Assembly (NCBI RefSeq): GCF_965184065.1
Contig: NZ_OZ239098.1
Strand: one strand, 5' to 3'
Source of the DNA: Methylopumilus sp026399645
GTDB lineage: Bacteria > Pseudomonadota > Gammaproteobacteria > Burkholderiales > Methylophilaceae
Length of the DNA: 64,000 nucleotides
The notes below the pieces were generated by a model. It saw only the letters and a list, made by a program, of their open reading frames with translations, did no database searches and was not told where the DNA came from. Both the position numbers and the translations under genes were made by a program. Shown here in pieces: positions 30,826 through 40,080 of this stretch (positions are counted from its first letter, which is position 1; every line of letters begins with the position of its first letter).

Positions 30826-31249
30826 TAGTCGGCGCTAACATTTGATGCGCTTCAATATATTCATTTGGAATTTCTTCCGCAATTTCAATAGTATTTGTTG
30901 TTTTCATATGAAACGTATTTGTCGTGATCATTGCCCCTACAAAAAGAACAGCGATAAATGATGCCGCCACTGGCCAAGACATCCATGCAGGTGTTGGGAG
31001 TGCAATCGTGGATTGAAGTTTAGATGACTGATTAAATTTTAACTGGATAGGCTCTTTATCAATGGCATCTAAGATCGATCTAGATGAGAACGTAACATCA
31101 CTCAATTCATTTTTAATGGAGTCACGAATCAATTGATAAGTTTCAAATCGCTCGCGTAAACGGCTGTCTTTGCTAATCTCTGTGACCGTTTGACTTGAAC
31201 TTTTAAGACTGAGCTCATCATCGAGAAGTGTTGAAATTTTTTCTTTCAT
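30791..31249 (-). CDS. rseA: anti-sigma-E factor RseA
   Basis: A 152-residue inner-membrane protein. The cytoplasmic N-terminal domain (MKEKISTLLDDEL..., the sigma-binding region) is followed by a single transmembrane helix near residues 85-105 and a short periplasmic tail. The ATG at 31249 has an AAGGAAAA ribosome site and matches the family N-terminus; a start 10 codons upstream is rejected. It lies between rpoE and rseB in the expected order. Confidence 0.9.
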   Translation of the reverse strand: MKEKISTLLDDELSLKSSSQTVTEISKDSRLRERFETYQLIRDSIKNELSDVTFSSRSILDAIDKEPIQLKFNQSSKLQSTIALPTPAWMSWPVAASFIAVLFVGAMITTNTFHMKTTNTIEIAEEIPNEYIEAHQMLAPTNVAFYVETQAK

Positions 31250-31272
31250 ATAACTTTTCCTTAAAATTAAAT

Positions 31273-31992
31273 TTACCAACGTTTATTATTGTGTTGTGAC
31301 AAAAGCGGTTTTAATTTTTCCGCAATTGTTTCCCGCGCTCTAAATATGCGAGAGCGCACAGTGCCAATCGGACACTCCATCATCTCTGCAATCTCTTCAT
31401 AACTTAAGCCTTCAATTTCACGCAATGTAATCGCTACCTTTAATTCTTCTGGTAATAATTCAATCGCGGCATTGACAGTAATACCAATTTCTTTTGTGAG
31501 TAATGTAGTCTCTGGATTTTCAAATTCTGCGACTTGGTGTGTTTCTTCAAACTCACCATCTTCATTTTCAAATTCAGTCATATTGCGCGGACGTTTGCCC
31601 ATTGCTACTAAATGATTTTTTGCGGTGTTGATACCAATACGATAGAGCCAGGTATAAAAAGCGCTATCGCCTCTGAAATTAGGGAGGGCACGATAAGCTT
31701 TAATGAATGTTTCTTGAACAATGTCTTCAATCTCGGCTTGATCACGCACCATGCGCGTTAAGATGCGACCGAGCTTGCGATGATATTTTTCAACTAAAAG
31801 ACCGAAAGCTTTCTTATCGCCCTGCTGAGCACTTTCGACTAAAACCTGGTCGAGTGCACGATTCGGATTTTCTATTTTCTCACTCACAACGACTGATAGC
31901 GAAGATTTTTCATGCTCGGAAGTATACACGGCGGACTTGCCTTCAACGAGTGATAATTTCTTTTGTTCTATGTTATTGTTAAGTCTTGGCAT
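31273..31992 (-). CDS. rpoE: RNA polymerase sigma-E factor
   Basis: An ECF sigma factor with region 2 (about 65-130, YHRKLGRILTRMVRDQAEIEDIVQETFIKAYRALP... as expected) and region 4 (about 180-235, EEIAEMMECPIGTVRSRIFRARE). From the ATG at 31992 it has 239 residues, about 40 more at the N-terminus than the usual 190-200. A still longer frame to 32181 is rejected because it runs through the putative autoregulatory promoter and the nadB start. It controls the envelope-stress response together with the rse genes behind it. Confidence 0.92.
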   Translation of the reverse strand: MPRLNNNIEQKKLSLVEGKSAVYTSEHEKSSLSVVVSEKIENPNRALDQVLVESAQQGDKKAFGLLVEKYHRKLGRILTRMVRDQAEIEDIVQETFIKAYRALPNFRGDSAFYTWLYRIGINTAKNHLVAMGKRPRNMTEFENEDGEFEETHQVAEFENPETTLLTKEIGITVNAAIELLPEELKVAITLREIEGLSYEEIAEMMECPIGTVRSRIFRARETIAEKLKPLLSQHNNKRW

Positions 31993-32049
31993 GGGTTTTG
32001 AGTTTAATCTCTTTAGTAAAAAAACATACACATACTTTATATTTATCTG

Positions 32050-32076
32050 TAGGACGACTTCATTCTTAATTAGTTC
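32050..32076 (-). promoter_or_regulatory. candidate sigma-E autoregulated promoter of rpoE
   Basis: On the minus strand GAACTA (32071-32076), a 16-bp spacer, and TCCTA (32050-32054) resemble the sigma-E consensus GAACTT-N16-TCTAA with the correct spacing. The start would lie about 50 bases before the rpoE ATG. The -10 match is only 3 of 5. Confidence 0.45.
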
Positions 32077-32092
32077 ATGAAAAATACGCAAA

Positions 32093-33715
32093 ATGTTACA
32101 TTGTGATGTGCTTATTATAGGTAGCGGTCTCGCTGGCCTTACTTCAGCTTTAAAGTTAGCTGACCATAAAAAAGTACTCATCGTCAGTAAGCGAGAAATT
32201 CTAGATAGCTCAAGCCAATGGGCTCAGGGTGGCGTGGCTGCTGTCATGTCTAATGAGGACTCCATTGAAAGTCATGTGAAGGATACCGAATTTGTTGGGG
32301 GTGGTTTAACTGACCCTAAGGTCGCAAGTTTTGTGGCATCTCATGGTAAAGAAGCCATTGAGTGGCTTCATGATTTGCATGTGCCTTTTAGTCTTGATGA
32401 AACAACACATCAATTTCATTTAACTAAAGAAGGTGGCCATAGCCATAGGCGAGTGGTTCACGCAAAAGATGCAACGGGCCGAGCGATTCAGGCGACTTTG
32501 AGTGAGCAAGTTAAAGCGCACGCCAATATTACGATTTTAGAAAACTATATTGCGGTCGACCTCATTACAGAAAAAAAATCTTTAAAAATTGATAACATTA
32601 AATCCAATCGCTGCTTAGGCGCTTATGTTCTTAATAACAAAACGGGTAAAGTCGTGACGGTATCTGCACAAGAAACCATTCTTGCAGCAGGCGGTGTCAG
32701 CAAAGTGTATCTCTATACAACGAACCCTGATGTAAGCACAGGCGATGGCGTAGCTATGGCATGGCGCGCAGGATGCCGCGTGGCCAATATGGAATTTATT
32801 CAGTTTCATCCGACGTGTCTTTATCATCCAAAAGCTAAATCTTTTTTAATCTCTGAAATTGTGAGAGGTGAAGGCGGTCTTTTAAAATTGCCGGATGGAT
32901 CTCGCTTCATGGATGAGTATGACGCAAGAGGTGAATTAGCTTCCCGCGATATTGTGGCCCGTGCGATTGACTTCGAAATGAAAAAACGTGGGATCGATTG
33001 TGTATATTTAGATATCTCACACAAATCACCTGACTTTATAAAGTCACATTTTCCAACCATCTATGCCCGTTGCTTAGAACTCGGTATCGATATTACAAAA
33101 GAATGGATTCCAGTCGTCCCTGCTGCACATTATAGTTGCGGAGGTGTGATGACCAACCTTGCAGGTCAAACCGATTTAGCGCATCTTTATGCCATTGGCG
33201 AGACAGCCTACACAGGACTTCATGGCGCCAATCGTTTAGCGAGTAATTCACTTCTTGAATGTTTAGTCTTTGGTGAAGCAGTCGCGAAACATATTCTTCA
33301 ATCTAAAATCGATACCACTTCTTTTGATTTACCTCACTGGGATGAAAGTCGTGTGACCGATGCGGATGAAGAAATTCTTATCACACATACTTGGAATGAA
33401 TTGCGCCGCTTCATGTGGAATTACGTCGGTATTGTGAGAACAAACAAACGTTTATCACGCGCACTTCATCGTATTCATATGCTGCGAGATGAGGTACATG
33501 AGTTTTATACGAACTTTAAAGTAAGTCACAATCTCATTGAATTAAGAAATCTTTTACAAGTAGCAGAGTTGATTGTGGAATCTGCGATTGCACGCCACGA
33601 AAGTCGTGGGCTTCATTTTAGTCGTGATTATCCAAAGCAATTAAAGGTCGCAAAACCAACCATCATGACCCCATCTAATTTTTATAGTCTCCTTGATCAC
33701 AATCACGGACATTAA
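32093..33715 (+). CDS. nadB: L-aspartate oxidase
   Basis: A 540-residue FAD enzyme that oxidises aspartate to iminoaspartate, the first step of de novo NAD synthesis. FAD motif GSGLAGLTSALKLA at the N-terminus, SSQWAQGG, the catalytic region around HPTCLY and RGEGG, and a C-terminal helical domain match the family at full length. It is divergent from rpoE with only 100 bp between the starts. No clear ribosome site precedes the ATG. Confidence 0.95.
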   Translation: MLHCDVLIIGSGLAGLTSALKLADHKKVLIVSKREILDSSSQWAQGGVAAVMSNEDSIESHVKDTEFVGGGLTDPKVASFVASHGKEAIEWLHDLHVPFSLDETTHQFHLTKEGGHSHRRVVHAKDATGRAIQATLSEQVKAHANITILENYIAVDLITEKKSLKIDNIKSNRCLGAYVLNNKTGKVVTVSAQETILAAGGVSKVYLYTTNPDVSTGDGVAMAWRAGCRVANMEFIQFHPTCLYHPKAKSFLISEIVRGEGGLLKLPDGSRFMDEYDARGELASRDIVARAIDFEMKKRGIDCVYLDISHKSPDFIKSHFPTIYARCLELGIDITKEWIPVVPAAHYSCGGVMTNLAGQTDLAHLYAIGETAYTGLHGANRLASNSLLECLVFGEAVAKHILQSKIDTTSFDLPHWDESRVTDADEEILITHTWNELRRFMWNYVGIVRTNKRLSRALHRIHMLRDEVHEFYTNFKVSHNLIELRNLLQVAELIVESAIARHESRGLHFSRDYPKQLKVAKPTIMTPSNFYSLLDHNHGH

Positions 33716-33792
33716 AATAATTTTAAAAAGTCACACCCCATCTCTTTATATCTTCTATAAAATATGAAAAAAAACATTTGAAGGAATTTTTT

Positions 33793-34272
33793 ATGCAAGT
33801 CTCCATGAACACTGTGGTCACCATGACCTACGAACTTAAAGATGCCGACGGCGTTGTTTTAGAATCAAGTGACCAGCCTGTAGCTTATCTCCATGGTGGC
33901 TATGACAATATTTTTCCAAAAGTAGAAGAAGCAATGCACGGAAAAAATATTGGTGACACAATTGAATTAGCCTTAGAACCTGCTGATGCTTTTGGTGAAT
34001 ACGATGCGGAACTTGTTCAAATCGAACCTGCTTCAGCCTTCCCTCAAGAAAATTTAAAAGAGGGCTCACAATTCGAAGGTGAAGATGAGACGGGTGAAGT
34101 CATTTTATATACAGTGACGAATGTTGCAGATGGGAAAGTCGTGGTGGATGGTAATCACCCTTGGGCAGGTCAACGTATTATTTTTAAGGCAACAGTTAAA
34201 GATGTGCGTTCTGCAAATCAAGAGGAAGTCACTCATCAGCACGTGCACGGTGCCGGCGGTCATCACCACTAA
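33793..34272 (+). CDS. slyD: FKBP-type peptidyl-prolyl isomerase SlyD
   Basis: A 159-residue cytosolic folding helper with an FKBP domain (YELKDADGVVLESS..., then the IF insert) and a histidine-rich tail (HQHVHGAGGHHH) that may bind nickel or zinc. The ATG at 33793 has an AAGGAA ribosome site; the TTG at 33778 lies within that site and is rejected. It is convergent with suhB and overlaps it by 4 bp. Confidence 0.93.
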   Translation: MQVSMNTVVTMTYELKDADGVVLESSDQPVAYLHGGYDNIFPKVEEAMHGKNIGDTIELALEPADAFGEYDAELVQIEPASAFPQENLKEGSQFEGEDETGEVILYTVTNVADGKVVVDGNHPWAGQRIIFKATVKDVRSANQEEVTHQHVHGAGGHHH

Positions 34273-35069
34273 GCTTTAATGTCTTCCGTGAGATGCGGCG
34301 CTAAAACTTCTAACATGGCATCATAAATTTTAGGCGAGGCTGCCAATATATTTCCTGACTGAAGCCATCCCTCTTTGCCATTTAAGTTTGAAATAATTCC
34401 ACCCGCTTCTTGAACTAAAAGTGAACCCGCTGCAATATCCCAGGGTGACAAGCCAATCTCCCAAAAAGCATCCAATGATCCATTCGCCACATAAGCTAAA
34501 TCGAGTGCTGCTGAACCTGGGCGTCTAATGCCTGTGGTTTTTTGTAGCATCGATTTAAACATACCCAAATAAGTATCTAGATGTTTAAAGTCGCGAAATG
34601 GAAAACCTGTCCCCACAAGAGACTCTTGAAGCTTGTCGCATTTTGAAACACGGATACGCTTATCATTTAAGAATGCGCCTCGACCTTTGGTCGCCGTATA
34701 AAGATCATTTCGATTCGGCTCATAGATCACTGCTTGTGTGATTTCGCCTTTATGTTGAAGCGCGATTGATACACAGTACTGCGGAAAGTTATGTAAGAAA
34801 TTAGTCGTGCCATCTAAGGGGTCGATGATCCAAATGAAATCACTTATGTGAGTTGTGGAGCCTGATTCTTCGCCCATGAAACCGTGTGTGGGATATACCT
34901 CTTTTAAGGTATCAATAATTGCACGCTCGGCGGCGATATCCACCTCACTCACAAAGTCGTTAAAGTTTTTGCTCTTAACTGTAAGTGTTCCGATGTCTTG
35001 CGACGCTCGATTAATAATAGCGCCTGCGCGTCTTGCGGCTTTGACTGCAATGTTTAACATCGGATGCAT
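34269..35069 (-). CDS. suhB: inositol-1-monophosphatase family protein
   Basis: A 266-residue Mg-dependent phosphatase with the metal-site motifs GEESG (about 67), DPLDGTTNF (about 86-94) and WDIAAG near 215. In gammaproteobacteria SuhB also works in rRNA transcription antitermination with boxA and the Nus factors; whether it does so here is not visible. Confidence 0.93.
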   Translation of the reverse strand: MHPMLNIAVKAARRAGAIINRASQDIGTLTVKSKNFNDFVSEVDIAAERAIIDTLKEVYPTHGFMGEESGSTTHISDFIWIIDPLDGTTNFLHNFPQYCVSIALQHKGEITQAVIYEPNRNDLYTATKGRGAFLNDKRIRVSKCDKLQESLVGTGFPFRDFKHLDTYLGMFKSMLQKTTGIRRPGSAALDLAYVANGSLDAFWEIGLSPWDIAAGSLLVQEAGGIISNLNGKEGWLQSGNILAASPKIYDAMLEVLAPHLTEDIKA

Positions 35070-35165
35070 AAAATGAATTTCTCTCTAATTTTATAAGAAC
35101 GTGTCTATTTAAAGCTTCGTTTTTTAATAGACTTGATAAAATGCTATTTTACATGAAGGAACTCC

Positions 35166-35909
35166 ATGGTCGCCACTTCAGATGCGTTCGATCGCATCCG
35201 CATCATACTCTGTCAAACGAGTCACCCCGGAAATATTGGGGCTGCAGCGCGTGCAATGAAGACCATGGGTATTCACACACTCTATTTAGTGAATCCTAAA
35301 AAATTTCCGCACCCTGAAGCCACTGCGATGTCATCCGGCGCTGATGACGTTTTGACACATGCCCATGTCGTTCAAGATTTAGAAGAGGCCTTAAAAGGTG
35401 TGAAGCTTGCTATCGGCTTATCTGCGAGGCGACGTGAACTGACACAACCTTATCTAGATGTGCGTGAAGTGGCTCATGAAATGATTCGTGTAGCAGATCA
35501 TTCAGATGTCGCTTTTGTCTTTGGAACCGAAATGAGTGGTCTCACAAATCTCGAAATAAACCAATGCCAAGTGTTAAGTTTTATCGATGCAAATCCTCAT
35601 TACTCATCCCTTAATTTGGCTCAAGCCGTGCAGGTGGTATGTCATGAATTAAGACAGGCGAGTATTTCGACAAAGCCACCCAAACTTTATACCAAAGATA
35701 TAAGTCTCTTAGCGGATCACGATAGCTTAATGGGATTTTTATCTCACTTAGAAGTGGTGCTCGAGAAAATCGAATTTTTAGATAAGGGTCAAGGTGAGCG
35801 GCTGATGCAACGCTTACATATCCTTTTTGCACGATCACAACTTGAAGTCGATGAGATCAATATTTTGCGCGGCATCTTAACGCAGGTCCAAAAAAAATTA
35901 AAGTCTTGA
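35166..35909 (+). CDS. trmJ: tRNA (cytidine/uridine-2'-O-)-methyltransferase TrmJ
   Basis: A 247-residue SPOUT enzyme that methylates position 32 of tRNA. Motif 1 TSHPGNIGAAARAMKTMG, motif 2 FGTEMSGLTN and motif 3 SSLNLAQAVQ are clear, with a C-terminal extension typical of TrmJ. It precedes cysE by 56 bp on the same strand; trmJ-cysE-iscR is a common order in proteobacteria. Confidence 0.93.
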   Translation: MVATSDAFDRIRIILCQTSHPGNIGAAARAMKTMGIHTLYLVNPKKFPHPEATAMSSGADDVLTHAHVVQDLEEALKGVKLAIGLSARRRELTQPYLDVREVAHEMIRVADHSDVAFVFGTEMSGLTNLEINQCQVLSFIDANPHYSSLNLAQAVQVVCHELRQASISTKPPKLYTKDISLLADHDSLMGFLSHLEVVLEKIEFLDKGQGERLMQRLHILFARSQLEVDEINILRGILTQVQKKLKS

Positions 35910-35965
35910 AGGCTGTTTGTATTACCCTAGTAATTTAGTCAGGTTAATCATTTCATGCGATAATT

Positions 35966-36718
35966 ATGCCCATGTTTAAAAAAATTAGAGAAGATATCGC
36001 GATTGTCTTTGAGCGTGACCCTGCTGCGAGGTCGATACTCGAGGTCTTAACGACCTACCCTGGCGTTCATGCTTTACTGATTCATCGCCTGGCACATGCA
36101 TTCTGGCTGATCAAGCTTTACTGGCTAGGTCGCTTCATTTCTCATATTGGACGTTGGTTTACCGGTATTGAAATTCACCCAGGGGCTACCATTGGCCGTC
36201 GTGTTTTTATTGATCACGGCATGGGGGTGGTGATTGGTGAAACCGCGATTATCGAAGATGATTGCACGCTTTATCATGGTGTGACATTGGGTGGCACTTC
36301 TTGGAATAAGGGAAAACGTCATCCGACTTTAAAACAAGGTGTTGTTATTGGGGCGGGCGCTAAAATTCTAGGGCCTATTACCATTGGGCGCGGAGCCAAA
36401 ATCGGATCGAATGCCGTGGTGGTGAAAGACGTGCCAGCCCAAGCAACGGCCGTGGGTATTCCAGCACGCATTTTAGAAGCAGAAGGGCAAACTAAACAAA
36501 AAAGTGCAGTTCAACTTCCAGCCTTTAACGCCTATGCGTTGGGCCGAAATGAGGATGATCCTATGTACAAAAATCTTGATCAGTTGATGTTAGCCATCAA
36601 AAAACAAAATCAAACCATTGAGCGTTTAGAGGAGGAAATCCAATCCTTGAAACCTCGCGCTAACGAGGATCTTAAACTCGCCAAAGCCTTCTCGCACAAG
36701 AAAAAGGCGTCTAAATAA
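35966..36718 (+). CDS. cysE: serine O-acetyltransferase
   Basis: A 250-residue left-handed beta-helix enzyme that makes O-acetylserine for cysteine synthesis. The hexapeptide-repeat core (IEIHPGATIGRRVFIDHG...) carries the catalytic His-Asp region, and the C-terminus is a charged coil. It stands directly before the isc operon, which consumes cysteine sulfur. Confidence 0.95.
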   Translation: MPMFKKIREDIAIVFERDPAARSILEVLTTYPGVHALLIHRLAHAFWLIKLYWLGRFISHIGRWFTGIEIHPGATIGRRVFIDHGMGVVIGETAIIEDDCTLYHGVTLGGTSWNKGKRHPTLKQGVVIGAGAKILGPITIGRGAKIGSNAVVVKDVPAQATAVGIPARILEAEGQTKQKSAVQLPAFNAYALGRNEDDPMYKNLDQLMLAIKKQNQTIERLEEEIQSLKPRANEDLKLAKAFSHKKKASK

Positions 36719-36721
36719 TAC

Positions 36722-36750
36722 TTGATTAAATTAATAGGTTATTCTATACT
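36722..36750 (+). promoter_or_regulatory. promoter of the isc operon
   Basis: TTGATT (36722-36727), a 17-bp spacer and TATACT (36745-36750) form a near-consensus sigma-70 promoter 55 bp before iscR. IscR autoregulation is expected, but I could not recognise a convincing IscR type 1 site. Confidence 0.7.
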
Positions 36751-36805
36751 TTAAGCTTCGGAAACTTACCGTTTCTTATGAGTCTTAAAGTTAAAGGGTC
36801 TTATT

Positions 36806-37288
36806 ATGCGTCTTACCACTAAAGGTCGTTTTGCAGTGACCGCTATTTTAGATCTCGCACTGAACGAGACAGAAAAGCCTGTGACCTTAGCTGACATCAG
36901 CGATCGACAAGCGATTTCTTTATCCTACCTCGAGCAACTCTTTAGTCGCATGCGTCGTGGAGGCATTGTAAAAAGTATACGTGGGCCTGGTGGTGGGTAT
37001 CACTTAGCCAAAAGACATCAAGAGATCACTGTGAAAGATATTATTACTGCGGTCGATGAAGAAATTGATGCGACGCAGTGCTCTGGCAAAGAAAATTGTC
37101 ACGATGGTGGTCGCTGTATTACCCATGATCTTTGGGTATCCATCAATCATAAAATCTTAGATTATCTTGAGAGCTTAACTTTAGCGCACTTAGTTGAGGC
37201 GCAATCTAAAGATAGCAAGAACCGTGAGAGTGCGATTTTTTTCTTAAACGATAAACTCAGTCAAGGTGATTTAGCGAAAGCCGTTTAA
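36806..37288 (+). CDS. iscR: Fe-S cluster regulator IscR
   Basis: A 160-residue Rrf2-family repressor with an N-terminal winged helix and the three cluster-ligand cysteines C92, C98 and C104 (CSGKENCHDGGRC). It senses Fe-S status and represses the operon that it heads. Confidence 0.96.
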   Translation: MRLTTKGRFAVTAILDLALNETEKPVTLADISDRQAISLSYLEQLFSRMRRGGIVKSIRGPGGGYHLAKRHQEITVKDIITAVDEEIDATQCSGKENCHDGGRCITHDLWVSINHKILDYLESLTLAHLVEAQSKDSKNRESAIFFLNDKLSQGDLAKAV

Positions 37289-37296
37289 TAAACATT

Positions 37297-38442
37297 ATGC
37301 AAAAAAATTATTTCGACCACAACGCGACGACAGCCATAGACAAAAAAGTCTTAGGCGTCATGATGCCTTATATTGAGATGCAACAAGGTAATCCTACAAG
37401 TCAGCATAGTTTTGGCAGACATGCTAGAACCGCGATTGAAGAAGCGCGCGAACAAGTAGCACTTGCCATTCATGCGCACCCGTCTGAAGTGATCTTCACA
37501 TCGGGAGGTACAGAAGCCAATAACATGATCGTGCATGGTGCTGCTATCAAGCAAAGAGAAAGTACGCTCGTAAGAAGTAATATTGAACACCCATGTGTCG
37601 CACGCCCAATGGAAGCTCTGAAGCATCAGGGTTGGAAACAGGCATTATTAAATGTCAGTCAAGATGGTGTGGTCACAAAAGAAACCTACAAGAATATCTC
37701 GGCTGAGAATATCAGTCTTGTATCAGTCATGTTAGCGAATAATGAAACAGGTGCTATTCAAGACATGGCACTCCTCCATGATTTCGCAAAAGAAAAAAAA
37801 GCACTCTCGCATACAGACGCAGTGCAAGCGTTTGGAAAAATTGATGTACGCTTTGATGAACTTCACATCGATGCCATGACCCTCTCGAGCCATAAAATAT
37901 ATGGCCCACAAGGTGTAGGTGCATTAATCTTAAATAAACGCAGTGATATCGAGCCTTTGATTTACGGTGGCGGGCAGGAAAAGAATTTGAGGAGTGGCAC
38001 TGAAAATATTGCAGCGATTATAGGTTTCGGTAAAGCATGTGAACTCATTTCAGAATCTATGAATGCAACTTCAACGCATACACTTGAACTTCAAAAAATA
38101 CTTGAAGTCCATTTAAAAGATTTAGGTGCTGTAATTTTTTCTGAAAAAGTTGCACGTTTAAATAACACGACTTTCTTTGCATTTAAAGATATTGAAGGAT
38201 CAACATTACTCACTGCTTTGGATAAAAAAGGCTTCGCCATTGCAAGTGGCTCTGCATGTTCAAGTGTGAATAAAGAACCAAGCCATGTGTTGCTTGCGAT
38301 GGGTATTGATGAAGATTTAGCGCGCGGTGCATTGCGCATTAGTTTTGGACAAAAAAATTCAGTGACTGAAGTCAAAAATTTTATAGAAGCATTAAAAATA
38401 GAATTGCAAACCTTAAAACAACTTACAGCGATCGCGGCATAA
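37297..38442 (+). CDS. cysteine desulfurase, IscS/NifS paralogue
   Basis: A 381-residue PLP enzyme lying between iscR and iscS. It has the PLP lysine in SSHKIYGPQG and the active cysteine in SGSACSSVNKEPSH, so it should be able to remove sulfur from cysteine. It shares the overall fold and motifs with the next gene but differs widely in sequence and lacks the IscS C-terminal extension that contacts IscU. Its product could be a second sulfur donor, for instance for tRNA thiolation. It overlaps nothing: 8 bp after iscR and 3 bp before iscS, so it is cotranscribed. Confidence 0.93.
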   Translation: MQKNYFDHNATTAIDKKVLGVMMPYIEMQQGNPTSQHSFGRHARTAIEEAREQVALAIHAHPSEVIFTSGGTEANNMIVHGAAIKQRESTLVRSNIEHPCVARPMEALKHQGWKQALLNVSQDGVVTKETYKNISAENISLVSVMLANNETGAIQDMALLHDFAKEKKALSHTDAVQAFGKIDVRFDELHIDAMTLSSHKIYGPQGVGALILNKRSDIEPLIYGGGQEKNLRSGTENIAAIIGFGKACELISESMNATSTHTLELQKILEVHLKDLGAVIFSEKVARLNNTTFFAFKDIEGSTLLTALDKKGFAIASGSACSSVNKEPSHVLLAMGIDEDLARGALRISFGQKNSVTEVKNFIEALKIELQTLKQLTAIAA

Positions 38443-38445
38443 CAT

Positions 38446-39669
38446 ATGATAAAAGACAAAGCACGTAAACCGATTTATCTAGATTACTCATCAACAACAC
38501 CGATAGACGCTCGTGTGGCTGAAAAAATGATTCCATTCATTACAGAACATTTTGGTAATCCTGCGTCTCGAAGCCATAGCTTTGGCTGGACTGCAGAAGA
38601 GGCTGTTGAAGAAGCGCGCGATGAAGTAGCTAAACTTGTCAATGCGGATCCTAGAGAAATTGTATGGACATCGGGTGCCACTGAATCAAATAACTTAGCT
38701 ATCAAAGGTGCAAGCCATTTTTATAGTACTAAGGGTAAACATATTTTAACCGTCGCTACTGAACATAAGTGTGTGATCGATTCATTCCGTGAACTTGAAC
38801 GTGAGGGATATACAGCGACCTATTTAGAACCTGAGCCGAATGGCTTGGTCGATTTAGAAAAATTTAAAAAAGCGATCCGTCCTGATACGGTCCTAGCCTC
38901 TGTCATGTTTGTAAATAACGAGATTGGTGTCATTCAAGATATTGAAGCGCTTGGCAATATCTGTCGCGAACAGAAAGTCATCTTCCATGTTGATGCTGCT
39001 CAAGCAACAGGAAAAGTAGACATTGATTTAGAAAAACTGCCTGTCGATCTTATGAGTTTTTCTGCACACAAAACATACGGGCCTAAAGGCATTGGGGCGC
39101 TCTACGTGAGGCGTAAACCACGTATTCGTATTGAGGCACAAATGCATGGCGGTGGTCATGAGCGCGGTATGCGTTCAGGCACCTTAGCTACCCATCAAAT
39201 CGTAGGTATGGGTGAAGCTTTTAGAATTGCGCGCATTGAAATGCAATTAGAAAATGAACGTATCAGAAAATTACGCGATAAATTATTACATGGCCTTCAA
39301 GATATCGAAGAAGTCTATGTGAATGGTGATTTGAAACATCGTATTGCACATAACCTTAATATCAGCTTCAATTATGTGGAAGGTGAGTCGCTTATTATGG
39401 CGGTCAAAGATATTGCAGTTTCCAGCGGATCTGCTTGTACATCAGCAAGCTTAGAACCGAGTTATGTGTTGCGTGCTTTAGGGCGCTCAGATGAATTAGC
39501 GCATAGCTCCATTCGTTTCTCCATTGGACGATTTACGACAGAAGCTGATGTGGATTTTACGATCCAATTACTCAAAGAAAAGATTTATAAATTAAGAGAA
39601 CTCTCACCATTGTGGGATATGTTTAAAGACGGTATTGATATTAGTAAAGTTGAGTGGGCTGCCCACTAA
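38446..39669 (+). CDS. iscS: cysteine desulfurase IscS
   Basis: A 407-residue PLP enzyme, the main sulfur donor for Fe-S assembly. PLP lysine in SAHKTYGPKG; active cysteine in SGSACTSASLEPSYVLRALG on the mobile loop; C-terminal tail (SPLWDMFKDGIDISKVEWAAH region) as in E. coli IscS, which binds IscU. It precedes iscU. Confidence 0.97.
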   Translation: MIKDKARKPIYLDYSSTTPIDARVAEKMIPFITEHFGNPASRSHSFGWTAEEAVEEARDEVAKLVNADPREIVWTSGATESNNLAIKGASHFYSTKGKHILTVATEHKCVIDSFRELEREGYTATYLEPEPNGLVDLEKFKKAIRPDTVLASVMFVNNEIGVIQDIEALGNICREQKVIFHVDAAQATGKVDIDLEKLPVDLMSFSAHKTYGPKGIGALYVRRKPRIRIEAQMHGGGHERGMRSGTLATHQIVGMGEAFRIARIEMQLENERIRKLRDKLLHGLQDIEEVYVNGDLKHRIAHNLNISFNYVEGESLIMAVKDIAVSSGSACTSASLEPSYVLRALGRSDELAHSSIRFSIGRFTTEADVDFTIQLLKEKIYKLRELSPLWDMFKDGIDISKVEWAAH

Positions 39670-39689
39670 AATTTTAAAAAAGGAAATAT

Positions 39690-40079
39690 ATGGCTTACAG
39701 CGATAAAGTATTAGATCACTACGAAAACCCAAGAAATGTCGGCACACTTGATAAGGATGATCCGCATGTAGGGACTGGCATGGTGGGTGCGCCTGCCTGT
39801 GGCGACGTCATGAAATTACAAATTAAAGTGAGTGATGATGGCGTCATTGAAGATGCAAAATTTAAAACCTACGGTTGCGGATCTGCGATAGCTTCGAGTT
39901 CACTTGTTACTGAGTGGCTCAAAGGTAAAACATTAGATCAGGCCTCTGAAATTAAAAACTCAGCGATTGCCGAAGAGCTAGCTTTGCCTCCTGTGAAAAT
40001 TCACTGCTCAGTGTTAGCAGAAGATGCAATTAAATCTGCGATTGCTGACTTAAAGAGTAAACAAGGTAAATTAAACTAA
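39690..40079 (+). CDS. iscU: Fe-S cluster scaffold IscU
   Basis: A 129-residue scaffold with the three ligand cysteines in PACGDVMK, YGCGSAIASSS and IHCSVLAEDA, and the LPPVK motif recognised by HscA. The start has an AGGAAA ribosome site. Confidence 0.97.
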   Translation: MAYSDKVLDHYENPRNVGTLDKDDPHVGTGMVGAPACGDVMKLQIKVSDDGVIEDAKFKTYGCGSAIASSSLVTEWLKGKTLDQASEIKNSAIAEELALPPVKIHCSVLAEDAIKSAIADLKSKQGKLN

Positions 40080-40080
40080 G

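Noticed and set aside
31993..32181. 63-codon N-terminal extension of rpoE
   Set aside because: It runs through the spacer, the putative sigma-E promoter and the beginning of nadB.
36720..36805. IscR type 1 binding site over the isc promoter
   Set aside because: No segment matched the known dyad well enough, although autoregulation is likely.
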